Below are positions 49,452 to 58,488 of a DNA stretch of 64,000 bases, piece after piece. Made by a program: the position numbers and the translations under genes. Positions within the stretch are counted from its first letter, which is position 1, and the number at the start of each line of letters is the position of its first letter. The notes under the pieces were generated by a model. It did no database searches and had not been told where the DNA came from. It saw nothing but the letters and a program-made list of their open reading frames with translations. This stretch comes from Siminovitchia sp047228825 (GTDB lineage: Bacteria; Bacillota; Bacilli; Bacillales; Bacillaceae_C), in the NCBI RefSeq assembly GCF_047228825.1, contig NZ_JBFEGN010000007.1, positions 25,437 through 89,436 on the forward strand, given 5' to 3'.

Positions 49452-50090
49452 ATGATCAAAGTTTTGCTGGTTGATGATCATGAAATGGTTCGAATTGGTG
49501 TTTCGGCCTATTTGTCGGTTCAAGAGGATATAGAAGTGATCGGCGAAGCGGGGGACGGAAAACAAGGCGTTGACCTTGCCCTGTCGCTGCGCCCGGATAT
49601 CATATTAATGGATTTGGTGATGGAAGGCATGAACGGAATCGATGCCACAAGAGCCATTCTGGAGGAATGGCCGGAAGCGAAGATTCTGATCGTGACAAGC
49701 TTTTTGGATGATGAAAAAGTATATCCGGCCCTGGAGGCGGGAGCCGCCGGTTATATGCTGAAAACCTCCAAAGCCAGCGACATAGCGGATGCTGTCAGAT
49801 CCGCATACAAAGGACAAAAAGTCCTGGAACCCCAGGTTACGGATAAAATGATGAAAAAGCTGCATCATCGTACAATGCGCCCCCTCCATGAAGACTTAAC
49901 GAACCGCGAAATGGAAATTCTCACACTCATGGCCGAAGGGAAAGCAAACAAAGAAATTGCCGATGAACTTTTTATCACCATAAAAACCGTTAAAACACAC
50001 GTCAGCAACATATTGAGCAAACTGGAAGTGCAGGACCGTACGCAGGCTGTCATTTATGCTTTTAAAAATGGGATCATCAGAAAGCAGTAG
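49452..50090 (+). CDS. liaR: LiaR response regulator
   Basis: 212 aa NarL-type regulator. Receiver with VDDHEMVRIGV, phospho-Asp in DIILMDLVMEGMNG (residue 54), and the Thr and Lys sites (VTSFLDDE, MLKTSKASD). LuxR-type HTH at the C-terminus: LTNREMEILTLMAEGKANKEIADELFITIKTVKTHVSNIL. It activates liaIH and the whole locus. Starts two bases after the liaS stop. Confidence 0.95.
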   Translation: MIKVLLVDDHEMVRIGVSAYLSVQEDIEVIGEAGDGKQGVDLALSLRPDIILMDLVMEGMNGIDATRAILEEWPEAKILIVTSFLDDEKVYPALEAGAAGYMLKTSKASDIADAVRSAYKGQKVLEPQVTDKMMKKLHHRTMRPLHEDLTNREMEILTLMAEGKANKEIADELFITIKTVKTHVSNILSKLEVQDRTQAVIYAFKNGIIRKQ

Positions 50091-50200
50091 GTGGCGGTGC
50101 CCCTCCCTGAAATTCCTCGGAAAATGTCGAATAGGGTTGCAGTGCCACTGTTTCTCCCCAAATTTTCTTGAAAAAAGTCGAATAAATGTTTAACATGCCT
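50091..50200 (+). repeat. Tandem degenerate intergenic repeats
   Basis: Two related ~50-base units, each containing G-x-x-GCC, then an AAATT..TC..GAAAA part and ending GTCGAATA (50133-50140 and ~50177-50184). Similar units occur in many Bacillaceae intergenic regions. The rest of the gap to 50424 holds no gene. Confidence 0.4.
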
Positions 50201-50424
50201 AGTTATAGTAAATAGATGAATCATCAAAAAAAACACCGTTTTCATAGTAAAATAGGTAAATTTTGTTACAAGTACTGGATCGGAAATCTGTTGCTTGTCG
50301 CGATAGATGCAGTGACATTTTTCATTTATACCTGTTTCTGACAGCCGATAAAAAGAAAAAGAGAAAGCGATGAACCAAGCTTTTTTCCGGCATTAATAGT
50401 TCTTCAAAAAAGGGAGAGGAAAAA

Positions 50425-51000
50425 GTGGAAAATTCACTTTTGATGAAAATTGATGCCTCCTTTGCTTTGAATTTTTTGATTTACATTCAAAATATTTTTC
50501 TCAATCAAAGTCGAAAGGAAGGAGAAGTTACATTTCCATATTTACCATTGAGAATAACTTTTAATGAAAATTTCGAATCAAAATATAATGAATTGTGGAA
50601 TGAAGTTTCACAAAGAATAGCAGACGACCATATAAACGGTGCATACATATTTTATGAAGAAAAAGATTTATTTTATGAAAGGCTGTTTCCGGTAAATTCC
50701 ATTGGCTTAAAGGATTTTAGCGAAATTTATAAGGCATTCGATGTGTGGTGGAACAGCTTTGCGGGGCGCTTTGCCGCAGAAAGGTCCATTGATGAAGTGG
50801 CCGAAAAATTATATGCAGATTTGGCGGCCTCGCTTATAAAAAGAGGCATAAAACCTGAACATGAACTCCATATCAGTCTCATTTATGATAAATGCATATT
50901 GGCTGATGCAGAAGCTTCATCTTATTTTGCGGTAATTCCAATAAGGGATTTTTTCGTCAAATATGAAGAGCTGGTTCAAAAATTGCTAAAGTATATATGA
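50425..51000 (+). CDS. Hypothetical protein
   Basis: 191 aa from GTG 50425 behind AGGGAGAGG. No family recognised. Soluble, mixed alpha/beta, acidic, aromatic-rich: FALNFLIYIQNIFLNQ near the start, a central YKAFDVWWNSFAGRFAAERS, and a predicted helical C-terminus (RDFFVKYEELVQKLLKYI). No Cys-pairs, signal peptide or nucleotide motif. A+T-rich codon use relative to the Lia genes suggests accessory origin. Confidence 0.7.
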   Translation: MENSLLMKIDASFALNFLIYIQNIFLNQSRKEGEVTFPYLPLRITFNENFESKYNELWNEVSQRIADDHINGAYIFYEEKDLFYERLFPVNSIGLKDFSEIYKAFDVWWNSFAGRFAAERSIDEVAEKLYADLAASLIKRGIKPEHELHISLIYDKCILADAEASSYFAVIPIRDFFVKYEELVQKLLKYI

Positions 51001-51477
51001 TTTTATTTCAATATAAGAAAGTTTAAGGTCAGACGAATAAGGTGGCGGCTGTTTCGGCGGCTGCCATCCCTTTAAGGGAGGTAATGCAAAATATGCTTAA
51101 AGTTTCATCCCTGCTATAGAGTTATTGTTAAGGGGAGCAAGTTTGATATGATGGCTTGTTCTCATTTTTTTAATCCCTATTCCAATCCCGCGGATGCCGG
51201 ACCAGTTGTAACTACATTCTTTTGGTGTTTCTTCCTGCCTGTTTGGCCATTCATTCTTCATTAAGCTCTTAAAATTCATTCATGTTCATCGCTTTTATTT
51301 GGCATTTCCATTCAGTTTGTATATAGTCCTTACCCCGGGGGATTTTGCTTTGTTCGGTGCAACTTGCATTGCTTATTTCATCAGTTTTCTTTTTTCCATA
51401 TCAGCAGAAATAGATTAAAATAGTAGTTGGGAATAGGTTGCCCAAGGGCAACTAAATAAAGAACAGCAGGGGAGAAT
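51001..51477. other. 480-base stretch without a supported gene
   Basis: A 60-codon minus-strand frame (51097-51279) has no ribosome binding site. A GGTGGC/GCTGCC hairpin lies at ~51041-51067. Nothing else is recognisable. Confidence 0.45.
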
Positions 51478-51975
51478 ATGAAAAAAATAGTGAAAATGAT
51501 TTTTTGTATTAGTTTTGTATTTTATCTATTCGCGTTATTGATTGTATTATTCTTGGGCTCAAGGGGAGCTTCATGGTCAGATCTGACAATGCTGGAATAC
51601 ATAAGGTATTCGTCAAATATTGTTCCATTTAAAACGATCAATATATATTTGAAGGCAATGGTTGATGGAAGCATGAATATCGATATACCTGTAAAAAACC
51701 TCGTTGGGAATGTCATGTTATTTTTGCCAATGGGAATATATCTTCCGATCTTTTTCAGAAAAACAAATAAAGCGGGCATATTTTTTTTGTCCATGATGAC
51801 AATGTTATTAATTGTTGAAGCAATACAATTGTTTACAAGAAGAGGAAGTTTTGATATTGATGATTTCATTCTCAATATCCTTGGTGCTCTGATTGGATTT
51901 GGCATTATGAAAACAACATATTTTCAGAAATTATGTATCGCAAATCCGAAGTTAAAGGTATTTGGAAAGTACTGA
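51478..51975 (+). CDS. VanZ-family membrane protein
   Basis: 165 aa; RBS AGGGGAG. Four hydrophobic segments in the VanZ arrangement, with NIVPFKTI after helix 1, NLVGNVMLFLPMGIYLP, EAIQLFTRRGSFDIDDFILNILGALIGF as the family signature. VanZ proteins confer low-level teicoplanin resistance in enterococci. The role in Bacillus is unknown. Alone on its transcript. Confidence 0.9.
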   Translation: MKKIVKMIFCISFVFYLFALLIVLFLGSRGASWSDLTMLEYIRYSSNIVPFKTINIYLKAMVDGSMNIDIPVKNLVGNVMLFLPMGIYLPIFFRKTNKAGIFFLSMMTMLLIVEAIQLFTRRGSFDIDDFILNILGALIGFGIMKTTYFQKLCIANPKLKVFGKY

Positions 51976-52240
51976 TTGTACGCTTTCTGGATAATTCAAG
52001 ACAGTCTCATGATGGCCTTAATTGCGTAAAATCAACCAGCCAGGTTTTCGGAATCAAATGTAATTCGCAATCACTATTGGTGCGGGCTTCGAAATATCGG
52101 ATTTGCGGTTTTACCGCTTAATAAAGGATGGTCAAAAACAAAAAGAGCGCCTGAAGTTGGCGCTCTTGGCGGTTTCTCTGAAAAAGATCCGGGCTTTAGG
52201 GGACTATAATCCGTCATTATGGCAATCAAGTGTTAATAAA

Positions 52241-52397
52241 TTACAGCTCGATGATAACAAGCAGCATGGAAAGCACGACGATTAAAGCGAACATTTTGTG
52301 CATGCCGAAGCCGCCATCCGTAACCGCCGTATAAGCCGCCGCACCGGCCGTAAAAAAACCACCCTTGAGGAGTGATACAATTTATGCAAGAAAGCAT
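52241..52397 (-). pseudogene. YjcZ-family small sporulation protein, frameshifted
   Basis: Minus strand. The first frame gives GWFFYGRCGGLYGGYG; after one extra T (GGA-T-GGC) the next frame gives GGFGMHKMFALIVVLSMLLVIIEL and a stop. Together this is the Gly/Tyr-rich head and short hydrophobic tail of YjcZ-type spore proteins. A single-base insertion breaks it. The proposed start ATG 52397 has no good RBS. Confidence 0.6.
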
Positions 52398-52445
52398 TAA
52401 AATGTGGTCAAAACTTATTTTGAACAAAAGGGGGAGGGTAGTAAG

Positions 52446-52940
52446 ATGGACATACATAATAAAGAAACGATAACTCTCGATTTTTATAAAAAAGATTATT
52501 ATACCAAGTTAAGTGAATATGAATTGTCCGAAGAGCAAAGCGTATATGCTTCACTACCATTAAAAGGAATATCGGAATGTGAAAAGGATCCTGGAAAATA
52601 TCCCATCGTTATTTTGTATCATCGGGAACCGGCGGGTTTTTTGATCCTGGACGAAGGAGAAGGGGTGCGGGCATACAGTACGAACAAGGATGCTATCTTA
52701 ATAAGAAGCTATTCCGTTAACAAGGAATTCCAAGGAAAAGGAATTGCTATTGAGTCGTTAAGAATGCTGGATTCATTCGTAAAAAAACATTTTCCAAGCA
52801 AAAAGGAAATCATCCTCGCGGTTAACCATAAAAATATCGTTGCACAGCACGTTTATAAGCGAAGCGGATTTATAGATAAAGGAATGAGAGTGATGGGAAA
52901 GAAAGGGGAATTACTCGTATTTCATAAAAGCCTAAAATAG
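52446..52940 (+). CDS. GNAT-family N-acetyltransferase
   Basis: 164 aa from ATG 52446 behind GGGGGAGG. Acetyl-CoA binding motif A is seen in RSYSVNKEFQGKGIAIESLRML (residues ~80-101, Q/R-x-x-G-x-G/A), with the strand before it and a later HVYKRSGFIDKGMRVMGKKG as motif B. The acceptor is unknown. Monocistronic. Confidence 0.85.
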   Translation: MDIHNKETITLDFYKKDYYTKLSEYELSEEQSVYASLPLKGISECEKDPGKYPIVILYHREPAGFLILDEGEGVRAYSTNKDAILIRSYSVNKEFQGKGIAIESLRMLDSFVKKHFPSKKEIILAVNHKNIVAQHVYKRSGFIDKGMRVMGKKGELLVFHKSLK

Positions 52941-53192
52941 TTATTGTTTATACGAAATAAGGATGTTTTATCTTATAACTTCATACTTGGATAAGAAGAA
53001 TTTCGTTTAGTTCGAGCGGAGTTTTTTTGTCTTTCCGGGCTTCTCAGTACAATTTTTTTAGTGGCCATGCATTTGCTGTTTCTTCAAGGCTCGGAGTTCC
53101 TTTTACATATCGGTAACTTTTTCTGTTGCTTCCATGCAAAGCAGAGGCTGAATAAAAAGTATAGTGACAAAGCAAAGGGAGGAATCGTATCG

Positions 53193-54875
53193 GTGTTAAG
53201 TTATAAAGAATTTATGAACGAAGTAAAAAAACAGTTAAACGCCTTTTCTGAGGAGGAGCTGCAAAAAGCTATACTGACTTGGGCCAGCGAAGTGCCGCCC
53301 ACAAAGAGGGAGGAGTTTTTGGACAGATTACAGCCAAAGCAAGATATAGAAGATTCACTATATGATGAAGAAAGTCTTATCCATGAGATTGAGGGTTTTG
53401 GAGTACGGGTGGAGAATGGCGATTTTTTTGACGGCTATGGCTGGGACTATGAAATCCATGATGAAAGAGCCTATGGCGATGAAAGCTGGATGGAGGAAGT
53501 AGCTGAATTTCTTTTAGAGATAAGAGAAATGATGCTGAGAGGCAACACCGAGGCTGCTGAAGAAGCATACAGGAAGTTATTTGATATTGTTGATATGGGA
53601 ATGGAATCAGATTATCTTCCCGGTGATGTGGATCTGGCCGATATGCTGGAAGTAGATGTAAATGAGCAGGTTACCCTGTTTCTTCGAGCCGTCTATGTAA
53701 ATGCCAGTCCCGGAGAACGGGTAAATGCCTTTTACGAGGCAATGGAGAACTATAGATATTTTGCACGGTCTCAATTGAAATTAATAGATATTAGGGATGT
53801 GCTGGACACCGAGCTGCCGGACTTTGATATTTTTCTGAAAGAATCGATAGATTTTTTAAAAGACTTCCGGACGTTTTATTCCGGGGATTTGCTTAGGGAA
53901 GCCGTTTTCCTGAAGGGCGGCATTCCGGCATTATCAATATTTGCAAAGGAACATGCCGATACTTACCCGGCGGCATATTTAGATTGGATTCAAAAGTTGG
54001 AAAACGGCGGCCACCCTGATGGCGAGATTGTGAAAGTGGCAAAAGAAGGATTGTCCAATATCCCCGTAGATTTCATTGTAAGGGCACAGATTGCAGCAAC
54101 TCTTGTAAAAATTGGCGAGAAGCTGCAAAACGATGATCTGAAGCTGGAAGGGCATAAAGAATGTTTCCTCTCCAAACCAACAATGGAACATCTTGTTGAT
54201 TTATATGCTATTGCCATCAAACATGGCTGCCTGGATGCCGTACAGAACGAAGCAGTAAAAAGATTAAAGCAATTACAGAAAACCGGGGATACCGGAAGGA
54301 ATATTCTCCCGGAGCGCAACACGTCCGGATTTTCGGATAGGGTGTATGCAAACGCGCTGCTTTTAGCCGGCCAGCATGAAAAAATATTCGAACTTTGTAA
54401 GGGCAAGGGACCCGTGGGGTGGAGTTCCTATGACAATCCAAAATTTATTTTTGTTGCATTTATGCTGGTCCTGTTGTCAAAGAAAAGGATAGATTCATCT
54501 GTTCTTGAACAGCAATTGATTGAAGCAACAGCCGGTATAGATTATGATTCAGATAATAGTTATGTGAAACAATACCGCAAAGTAATGGATCATATCTTGC
54601 CTTTGAGTGAATTATCGGCTGAACAGGAGGAATTCTATCTCAACTGGTGCAAAGAGCAAACAGGAAAAAGAGTCGATGCGATTGTCAGCAACCAATATCG
54701 GGGGAGCTACCATAAAGCCGCCAGATTACTGGTGGCGGTGGCGGAAACTATGGCAAACAGGGGAAACAGGCAGGAAGGATTAAGTTTTATCGAAAAATAC
54801 AAAAAGAAGTATCCAAGACATGTCGCTTTTAAAAGGGAAATCACCGAGGCGTTCAATCATTCCAGTTTAAGTTAA
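53193..54875 (+). CDS. Large hypothetical helical-repeat protein
   Basis: 560 aa from GTG 53193, nine bases after GGGAGG; the longer frame from 53061 has no RBS. Strongly acidic near the start (DSLYDEESLIHEIEGFG), then helix-turn-helix pairs that look like TPR/HEAT-type repeats to the end (EEAYRKLFDIVDMGME, EAVKRLKQLQKTGDTG, EGLSFIEKYKKKYPRH). No enzyme motif. The Zn-finger-like SWIM motif that such proteins sometimes carry is absent. Convergent with another helical unknown at 54940. Confidence 0.65.
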   Translation: MLSYKEFMNEVKKQLNAFSEEELQKAILTWASEVPPTKREEFLDRLQPKQDIEDSLYDEESLIHEIEGFGVRVENGDFFDGYGWDYEIHDERAYGDESWMEEVAEFLLEIREMMLRGNTEAAEEAYRKLFDIVDMGMESDYLPGDVDLADMLEVDVNEQVTLFLRAVYVNASPGERVNAFYEAMENYRYFARSQLKLIDIRDVLDTELPDFDIFLKESIDFLKDFRTFYSGDLLREAVFLKGGIPALSIFAKEHADTYPAAYLDWIQKLENGGHPDGEIVKVAKEGLSNIPVDFIVRAQIAATLVKIGEKLQNDDLKLEGHKECFLSKPTMEHLVDLYAIAIKHGCLDAVQNEAVKRLKQLQKTGDTGRNILPERNTSGFSDRVYANALLLAGQHEKIFELCKGKGPVGWSSYDNPKFIFVAFMLVLLSKKRIDSSVLEQQLIEATAGIDYDSDNSYVKQYRKVMDHILPLSELSAEQEEFYLNWCKEQTGKRVDAIVSNQYRGSYHKAARLLVAVAETMANRGNRQEGLSFIEKYKKKYPRHVAFKREITEAFNHSSLS

Positions 54876-54887
54876 CACAAGTCTATT

Positions 54888-54930
54888 AAGCTGGCATTCT
54901 GAGGGAAACTTTCTGAATGCCAGCTTCATC
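54888..54930. terminator. Shared terminator between convergent unknown genes
   Basis: Perfect 12-base arms AAGCTGGCATTC (54888-54899) and GAATGCCAGCTT (54915-54926). Confidence 0.8.
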
Positions 54931-54939
54931 TGTTTATGT

Positions 54940-56271
54940 TTATTTCTTTCTGTTCTTTTTTCTCTGTTTACTTGCTTGTTTTCGTGCTTTCTTTTTGGCT
55001 GCTTTTGGTTTTTTCGGCCGATTGTTCTCCTCGTTAAATAAATCATCAAATATATTCTTCTTTGAACCGGCAGAAGGAGAGCTGAATGTTTTCCTCGGCG
55101 GACTCAAAAAGGTTTTTTGAAACCGTTGCTCTTCTTCTGCAAACGATTCCTCGCTGACAGATAAAGGTTTGACCCATGTATGGACAAAATCGAATCGCCA
55201 CAAGTCTTCTTTATATAGATACCGTAATCGTTTTTTAATGGCGTCAATATGCCTTAACGCTTCGTCATATGACTCCCTGCCGACAAGTTCCTGCTCAAAC
55301 AGAAAATCATATATGTATGGCACGCCCCATGTTAAAGCAAAGCCCCTTTCTTTCTTGTTGGACATGAATCCAAAAAATTTGCCGGTTAATTCGTCTACAT
55401 CCTGATAGCCGAATTTGAAGTCCTGGAGAGTCTCCCTTTCCAAAAGCATGTTGAAGAATGGAAACCAGATGTCTGTACTTAAGGAAAAGTGAAATTTTCC
55501 CCGTTTTAGCATATATACCGCAAACGACCAAAATAAAGTTTTTATGGCGTTTTGCGCATTGTCGTGGACAGCATGAGTCCATTCATTTTTGGTGAAAGCA
55601 GCAGCTCCATTCCTGGAAGCCATGGTTTTTAAGGTATGATAAATTTCCGGAAAATCCTTGTCCAGAAAAGTATCATCGTATTCATATTTTTTGAATGTAG
55701 CCTTCAATTGTTGGATATCGATCTCTTCATTTTTTTCCAGTTTTTCATATAACTCTTGGAAAATATGATAAAAAATGACATCCAATAAATCGAATTCTGC
55801 CCCGCCAATTAATTCAGGGCTTTCTTTTATCGGTTTATACAATTGATTGGCCAATTTTATTGCAAGGTCATCCATTTGGTAAAAACGTATTTTATCAAAG
55901 AGCGGAAGGAACATATCGTACCCATGGTCCGGATTTTTAATAAAGGGTTCAAGATGGGCATTGGCTTTTTCATATTTCTTTTTGAATAAGTAATACTCAA
56001 CGGCGAATTCACTCAAATAGGGAAATTCTTTCCGATACAATTTTGTAGTAGTGCTTTTGATTTTTTCAATAAGATTGATTGCTTTTTCATATTGTTTTTC
56101 TTGAATAAGTTCGCTTTTCAGTTCAACAGATATGGTTCCAAAATCGTCTTCAATCAGTTCATCATCAGGTATATTTTCATCAAGCAGATTCATGCACATT
56201 TCATAACTTTCTTCAAGGGATACTGAAGAAAAATGATCAAACCATTGTTCTTTTTGCCTGTAAGAAATCAA
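54940..56271 (-). CDS. Hypothetical helical-repeat protein with Lys-rich tail
   Basis: 443 aa from TTG 56271; RBS AAGGAGGTAG about 12 bases upstream. TPR-like helices (KQYEKAINLIEKIKSTTTKLYRKEFPYLSEFAVEYYLFKKKYEKANAHLE, shortened here to pieces: EKAINLIEKI, KKYEKANAHLEPF). The C-terminal 35 residues are almost all Lys/Arg/Ala (PKKPKAAKKKARKQASK), suited to binding nucleic acid or another polyanion. No known family. It faces the 53193 gene, which also has helical repeats, so they may share an origin or role. Confidence 0.65.
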   Translation of the reverse strand: MISYRQKEQWFDHFSSVSLEESYEMCMNLLDENIPDDELIEDDFGTISVELKSELIQEKQYEKAINLIEKIKSTTTKLYRKEFPYLSEFAVEYYLFKKKYEKANAHLEPFIKNPDHGYDMFLPLFDKIRFYQMDDLAIKLANQLYKPIKESPELIGGAEFDLLDVIFYHIFQELYEKLEKNEEIDIQQLKATFKKYEYDDTFLDKDFPEIYHTLKTMASRNGAAAFTKNEWTHAVHDNAQNAIKTLFWSFAVYMLKRGKFHFSLSTDIWFPFFNMLLERETLQDFKFGYQDVDELTGKFFGFMSNKKERGFALTWGVPYIYDFLFEQELVGRESYDEALRHIDAIKKRLRYLYKEDLWRFDFVHTWVKPLSVSEESFAEEEQRFQKTFLSPPRKTFSSPSAGSKKNIFDDLFNEENNRPKKPKAAKKKARKQASKQRKKNRKK

Positions 56272-56432
56272 AGCCCGTTTCTACCTCCTTGATTTTAGAA
56301 TAAAGCCATATTGGCCTCGACGGCTGCAAAATGTAAATCAGGCCGTTTTGTCTGTTTTTCTTACTTCGGAATCAGCTGTTGTTCCAATCATCGGAACATT
56401 TTTTTCGTGAATGAACATAAATTAAAAAATGT

Positions 56433-56984
56433 TCAAACAAGTAAAATGTTTTTAAGGTCAATGGACAAATCGGGGAAAAGAAAAGATTGCAGGCTATTGT
56501 CAGGTCCATATACATAACGATTTCCGTAGCGATTATCCAAAAGGCCATAGACTTCAACCGTCAAATGAAGGGGATCGACAAGCCAATATTCCTTGACACC
56601 GGTCCGCTCATACACATTAAATTTCTCATTTCGATCTTTTAAGGCAGTGGAAGGCGAAAGCACTTCTACAATCAAATCGGGTACACCGACCGCACGCTTT
56701 TCTTGAATGGCCTCTTCTTTACAAAAAACCGAAAGATCAGGCTGCACAACGGTATACTCATCTGCCTCATTTAACTGAACATCAAAAGGCGCCGTAAAAA
56801 CGGAGCAGCCGCTTTTTCCGAAAAAGGTCCGCAATGCATAAAACAACTCACCGACAATTCGTTGATGTGTTGAAGAAGGGGACGGCGTCATATTGAATGG
56901 AATGCCCTCAATCAATTCCCACTGGCCATCCCAACCGCTTATATCGGCAATAGTGAATCTGGGGTTTGAACCTGCCTTAGCCAT
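56433..56984 (-). CDS. Uma2-family (DUF820) PD-(D/E)XK nuclease-like protein
   Basis: 183 aa. Typical path: WELIEGIPFNMTPSPSSTHQRIVGEL, FTAPFDVQLNEADEYTVVQPDLSVFCK with the Asp of the active centre, and VPDLIVEVLSPSTALKDRNEKFNVYERTGVKEYWLVDP with the E-x-x-S and K of the PD-(D/E)XK fold. Abundant in cyanobacteria and some Bacillaceae. The cellular role is unclear. Monocistronic. Confidence 0.88.
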   Translation of the reverse strand: MAKAGSNPRFTIADISGWDGQWELIEGIPFNMTPSPSSTHQRIVGELFYALRTFFGKSGCSVFTAPFDVQLNEADEYTVVQPDLSVFCKEEAIQEKRAVGVPDLIVEVLSPSTALKDRNEKFNVYERTGVKEYWLVDPLHLTVEVYGLLDNRYGNRYVYGPDNSLQSFLFPDLSIDLKNILLV

Positions 56985-57064
56985 CCTGTCGCCTCCCGGT
57001 TACTTTTAATTTATCATATTTATATATCTGCATGATAACATACTTCTGAAAGGAATGGATATTG

Positions 57065-57259
57065 ATGAGCAAGAAGAAGAATTCTGATTGGGCAGAAGCT
57101 AAAAAACGCTGCCGTTTGAATCATGCTGACATACAAATGGCGAAGGAGTTGGGAAAAGCCTGCTGAAAAACATTCCTTCGCCGAATCAGCAGTGGAAAGC
57201 ACCTGTGAAGCTGGATCCGTGACTTGTATGAAAAAAAGTTTGGCAGGGTACTACAGTAG
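57065..57259 (+). pseudogene. Remnant of a small conserved Bacillus protein
   Basis: ATG 57065 behind AAAGGA begins MSKKKNSDWAEAKKRCRLNH, then ADIQMAKELG. Then an in-frame loss shifts the frame, and KSLLKNIPSPNQQWKAPVK appears in another. A second shift leads to RDLYEKKFGR. The sum matches a ~65-residue family that I know from Bacillus/Geobacillus (basic N-terminus, MAKELG, NIPS-x-x-x-x-W-K-x-PVK, RDLYE). Two frame breaks mean it is inactive. Confidence 0.65.
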
Positions 57260-57358
57260 AATCGTCCGGAATAAACATGCAATTGTATGAGCTGCAGATG
57301 AAAACGGGGATAAACCCTTCGGGTTAAAATGCTGGTTGTTAAAGGGGAATTACTGTTT

Positions 57359-58015
57359 ATGATGATTCATAAAAGAACAATGATCAATAATGGAAAGGAA
57401 GTTCAATACACTTTTATTGAAAATGGAAATCCGGCCGTGTGTTTTATGTTCTGTGGCGCGGCTTATACATACGACAAGCCATTACTCTATTATTCTACAA
57501 TGCTGATGATTGAAAATAAGTATGATGTTGTTCATATTCATTATTCTTTTAAACATGACATATTGGAGCTTCCTTTAACAGAAGTAACCGATACGATCTG
57601 CGAAGAAATAAATCCTGTGATAACAGAGGTGATGAAAGAAAAGCAATATCCAAAAACTGTATTTTTGGGAAAATCACTTGGCACCATTCCAATTATTAAC
57701 GGGTTTATGAAAAATGATATGTATTTACATTCTAAAATGGTATTGCTTACCCCTTTATTAAAGTTTGAAATGATATATAAAAATCTGTTACTCTGCAAGC
57801 ATTCATCTATCATTGTTATTGGAGAAAAAGACACCCATTATATTCCAAGCAGAATGAAGGCTCTGGAAAAAAACACCAAAATCCAAATCGAAACAGTCCC
57901 GAATGCCAATCATTCTTTAGATGTGGAACCATTGAATACAATCAAGTCCATTACGGCTTTGGAAAAGACAGTGAAAAGATTGGACAGCTTTTTAAATCCT
58001 AAAGCTTGGGTGTAA
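57359..58015 (+). CDS. Alpha/beta-hydrolase-like protein
   Basis: 218 aa from ATG 57359 (ATG 57362 is equally possible), RBS AAAGGGG. The nucleophile elbow is GKSLGT (G-x-S-x-G) near residue 106; a later GEKDTHY supplies the acid Asp and NANHSLD the His. So the Ser-Asp-His triad is in the right order. The fold is small and lacks a lid. Substrate unknown. Its gene ends 20 bases before a GNAT acetyltransferase gene, suggesting an operon. Confidence 0.75.
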   Translation: MMIHKRTMINNGKEVQYTFIENGNPAVCFMFCGAAYTYDKPLLYYSTMLMIENKYDVVHIHYSFKHDILELPLTEVTDTICEEINPVITEVMKEKQYPKTVFLGKSLGTIPIINGFMKNDMYLHSKMVLLTPLLKFEMIYKNLLLCKHSSIIVIGEKDTHYIPSRMKALEKNTKIQIETVPNANHSLDVEPLNTIKSITALEKTVKRLDSFLNPKAWV

Positions 58016-58035
58016 TGATTTAGAGGTGAATTTAT

Positions 58036-58482
58036 ATGGATGTGAAGTATGCTTGTTTCACGTCCATCCCCGAAACTAAAATTTTAAATGGCATTTTGCG
58101 CTTGCATAACCGCATTTTTGGCGATTCCGCTAATTTGGTTAAACAGATGGAAAGCAGACCGGGTCTGTTGATGATTGTAGCCATGGAAAGGGATAAAGTG
58201 ATTGGGTTTAAGATTGGCTATAAAGTTAATGACGAAGAGTTTTACAGCTGGTTAGGCGGCGTTGACGAGAGCTATAGAGGGAATGGTATCGCTACGAAAT
58301 TAATGGAAATTCAGCACCACTATTTAAGCGAAAATAGATTTAGGGTCGTTCAAACAAAAACAAAGAATAAATGGCGGAATATGCTTATTTTGAATATTAA
58401 AAACGGGTTTGTTGTCATTGGTACATATACGGATGAACGAGGGGAGCCTAAGATTATTCTTCAAAAGAAGTTGTTCGATTAA
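58036..58482 (+). CDS. GNAT-family N-acetyltransferase
   Basis: 148 aa; RBS AGAGGTG. Acetyl-CoA site: GGVDESYRGNGIATKLMEIQ (residues ~75-94, R-G-x-G-I-A). It ends RGEPKIILQKKLFD. The target is not known. Probably co-transcribed with the preceding hydrolase gene. Confidence 0.87.
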   Translation: MDVKYACFTSIPETKILNGILRLHNRIFGDSANLVKQMESRPGLLMIVAMERDKVIGFKIGYKVNDEEFYSWLGGVDESYRGNGIATKLMEIQHHYLSENRFRVVQTKTKNKWRNMLILNIKNGFVVIGTYTDERGEPKIILQKKLFD

Positions 58483-58488
58483 CGGCAA

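Noticed and set aside
51097..51279. 60-codon minus-strand frame
   Set aside because: No RBS and no recognisable family; kept only as part of an empty stretch.
50425..56984. Defence island or bacteriocin locus (VanZ, CPBP protease, Uma2 protein, unknown helical proteins)
   Set aside because: The genes are on separate transcripts with no toxin, modification or immunity partner; shared function is not supported.
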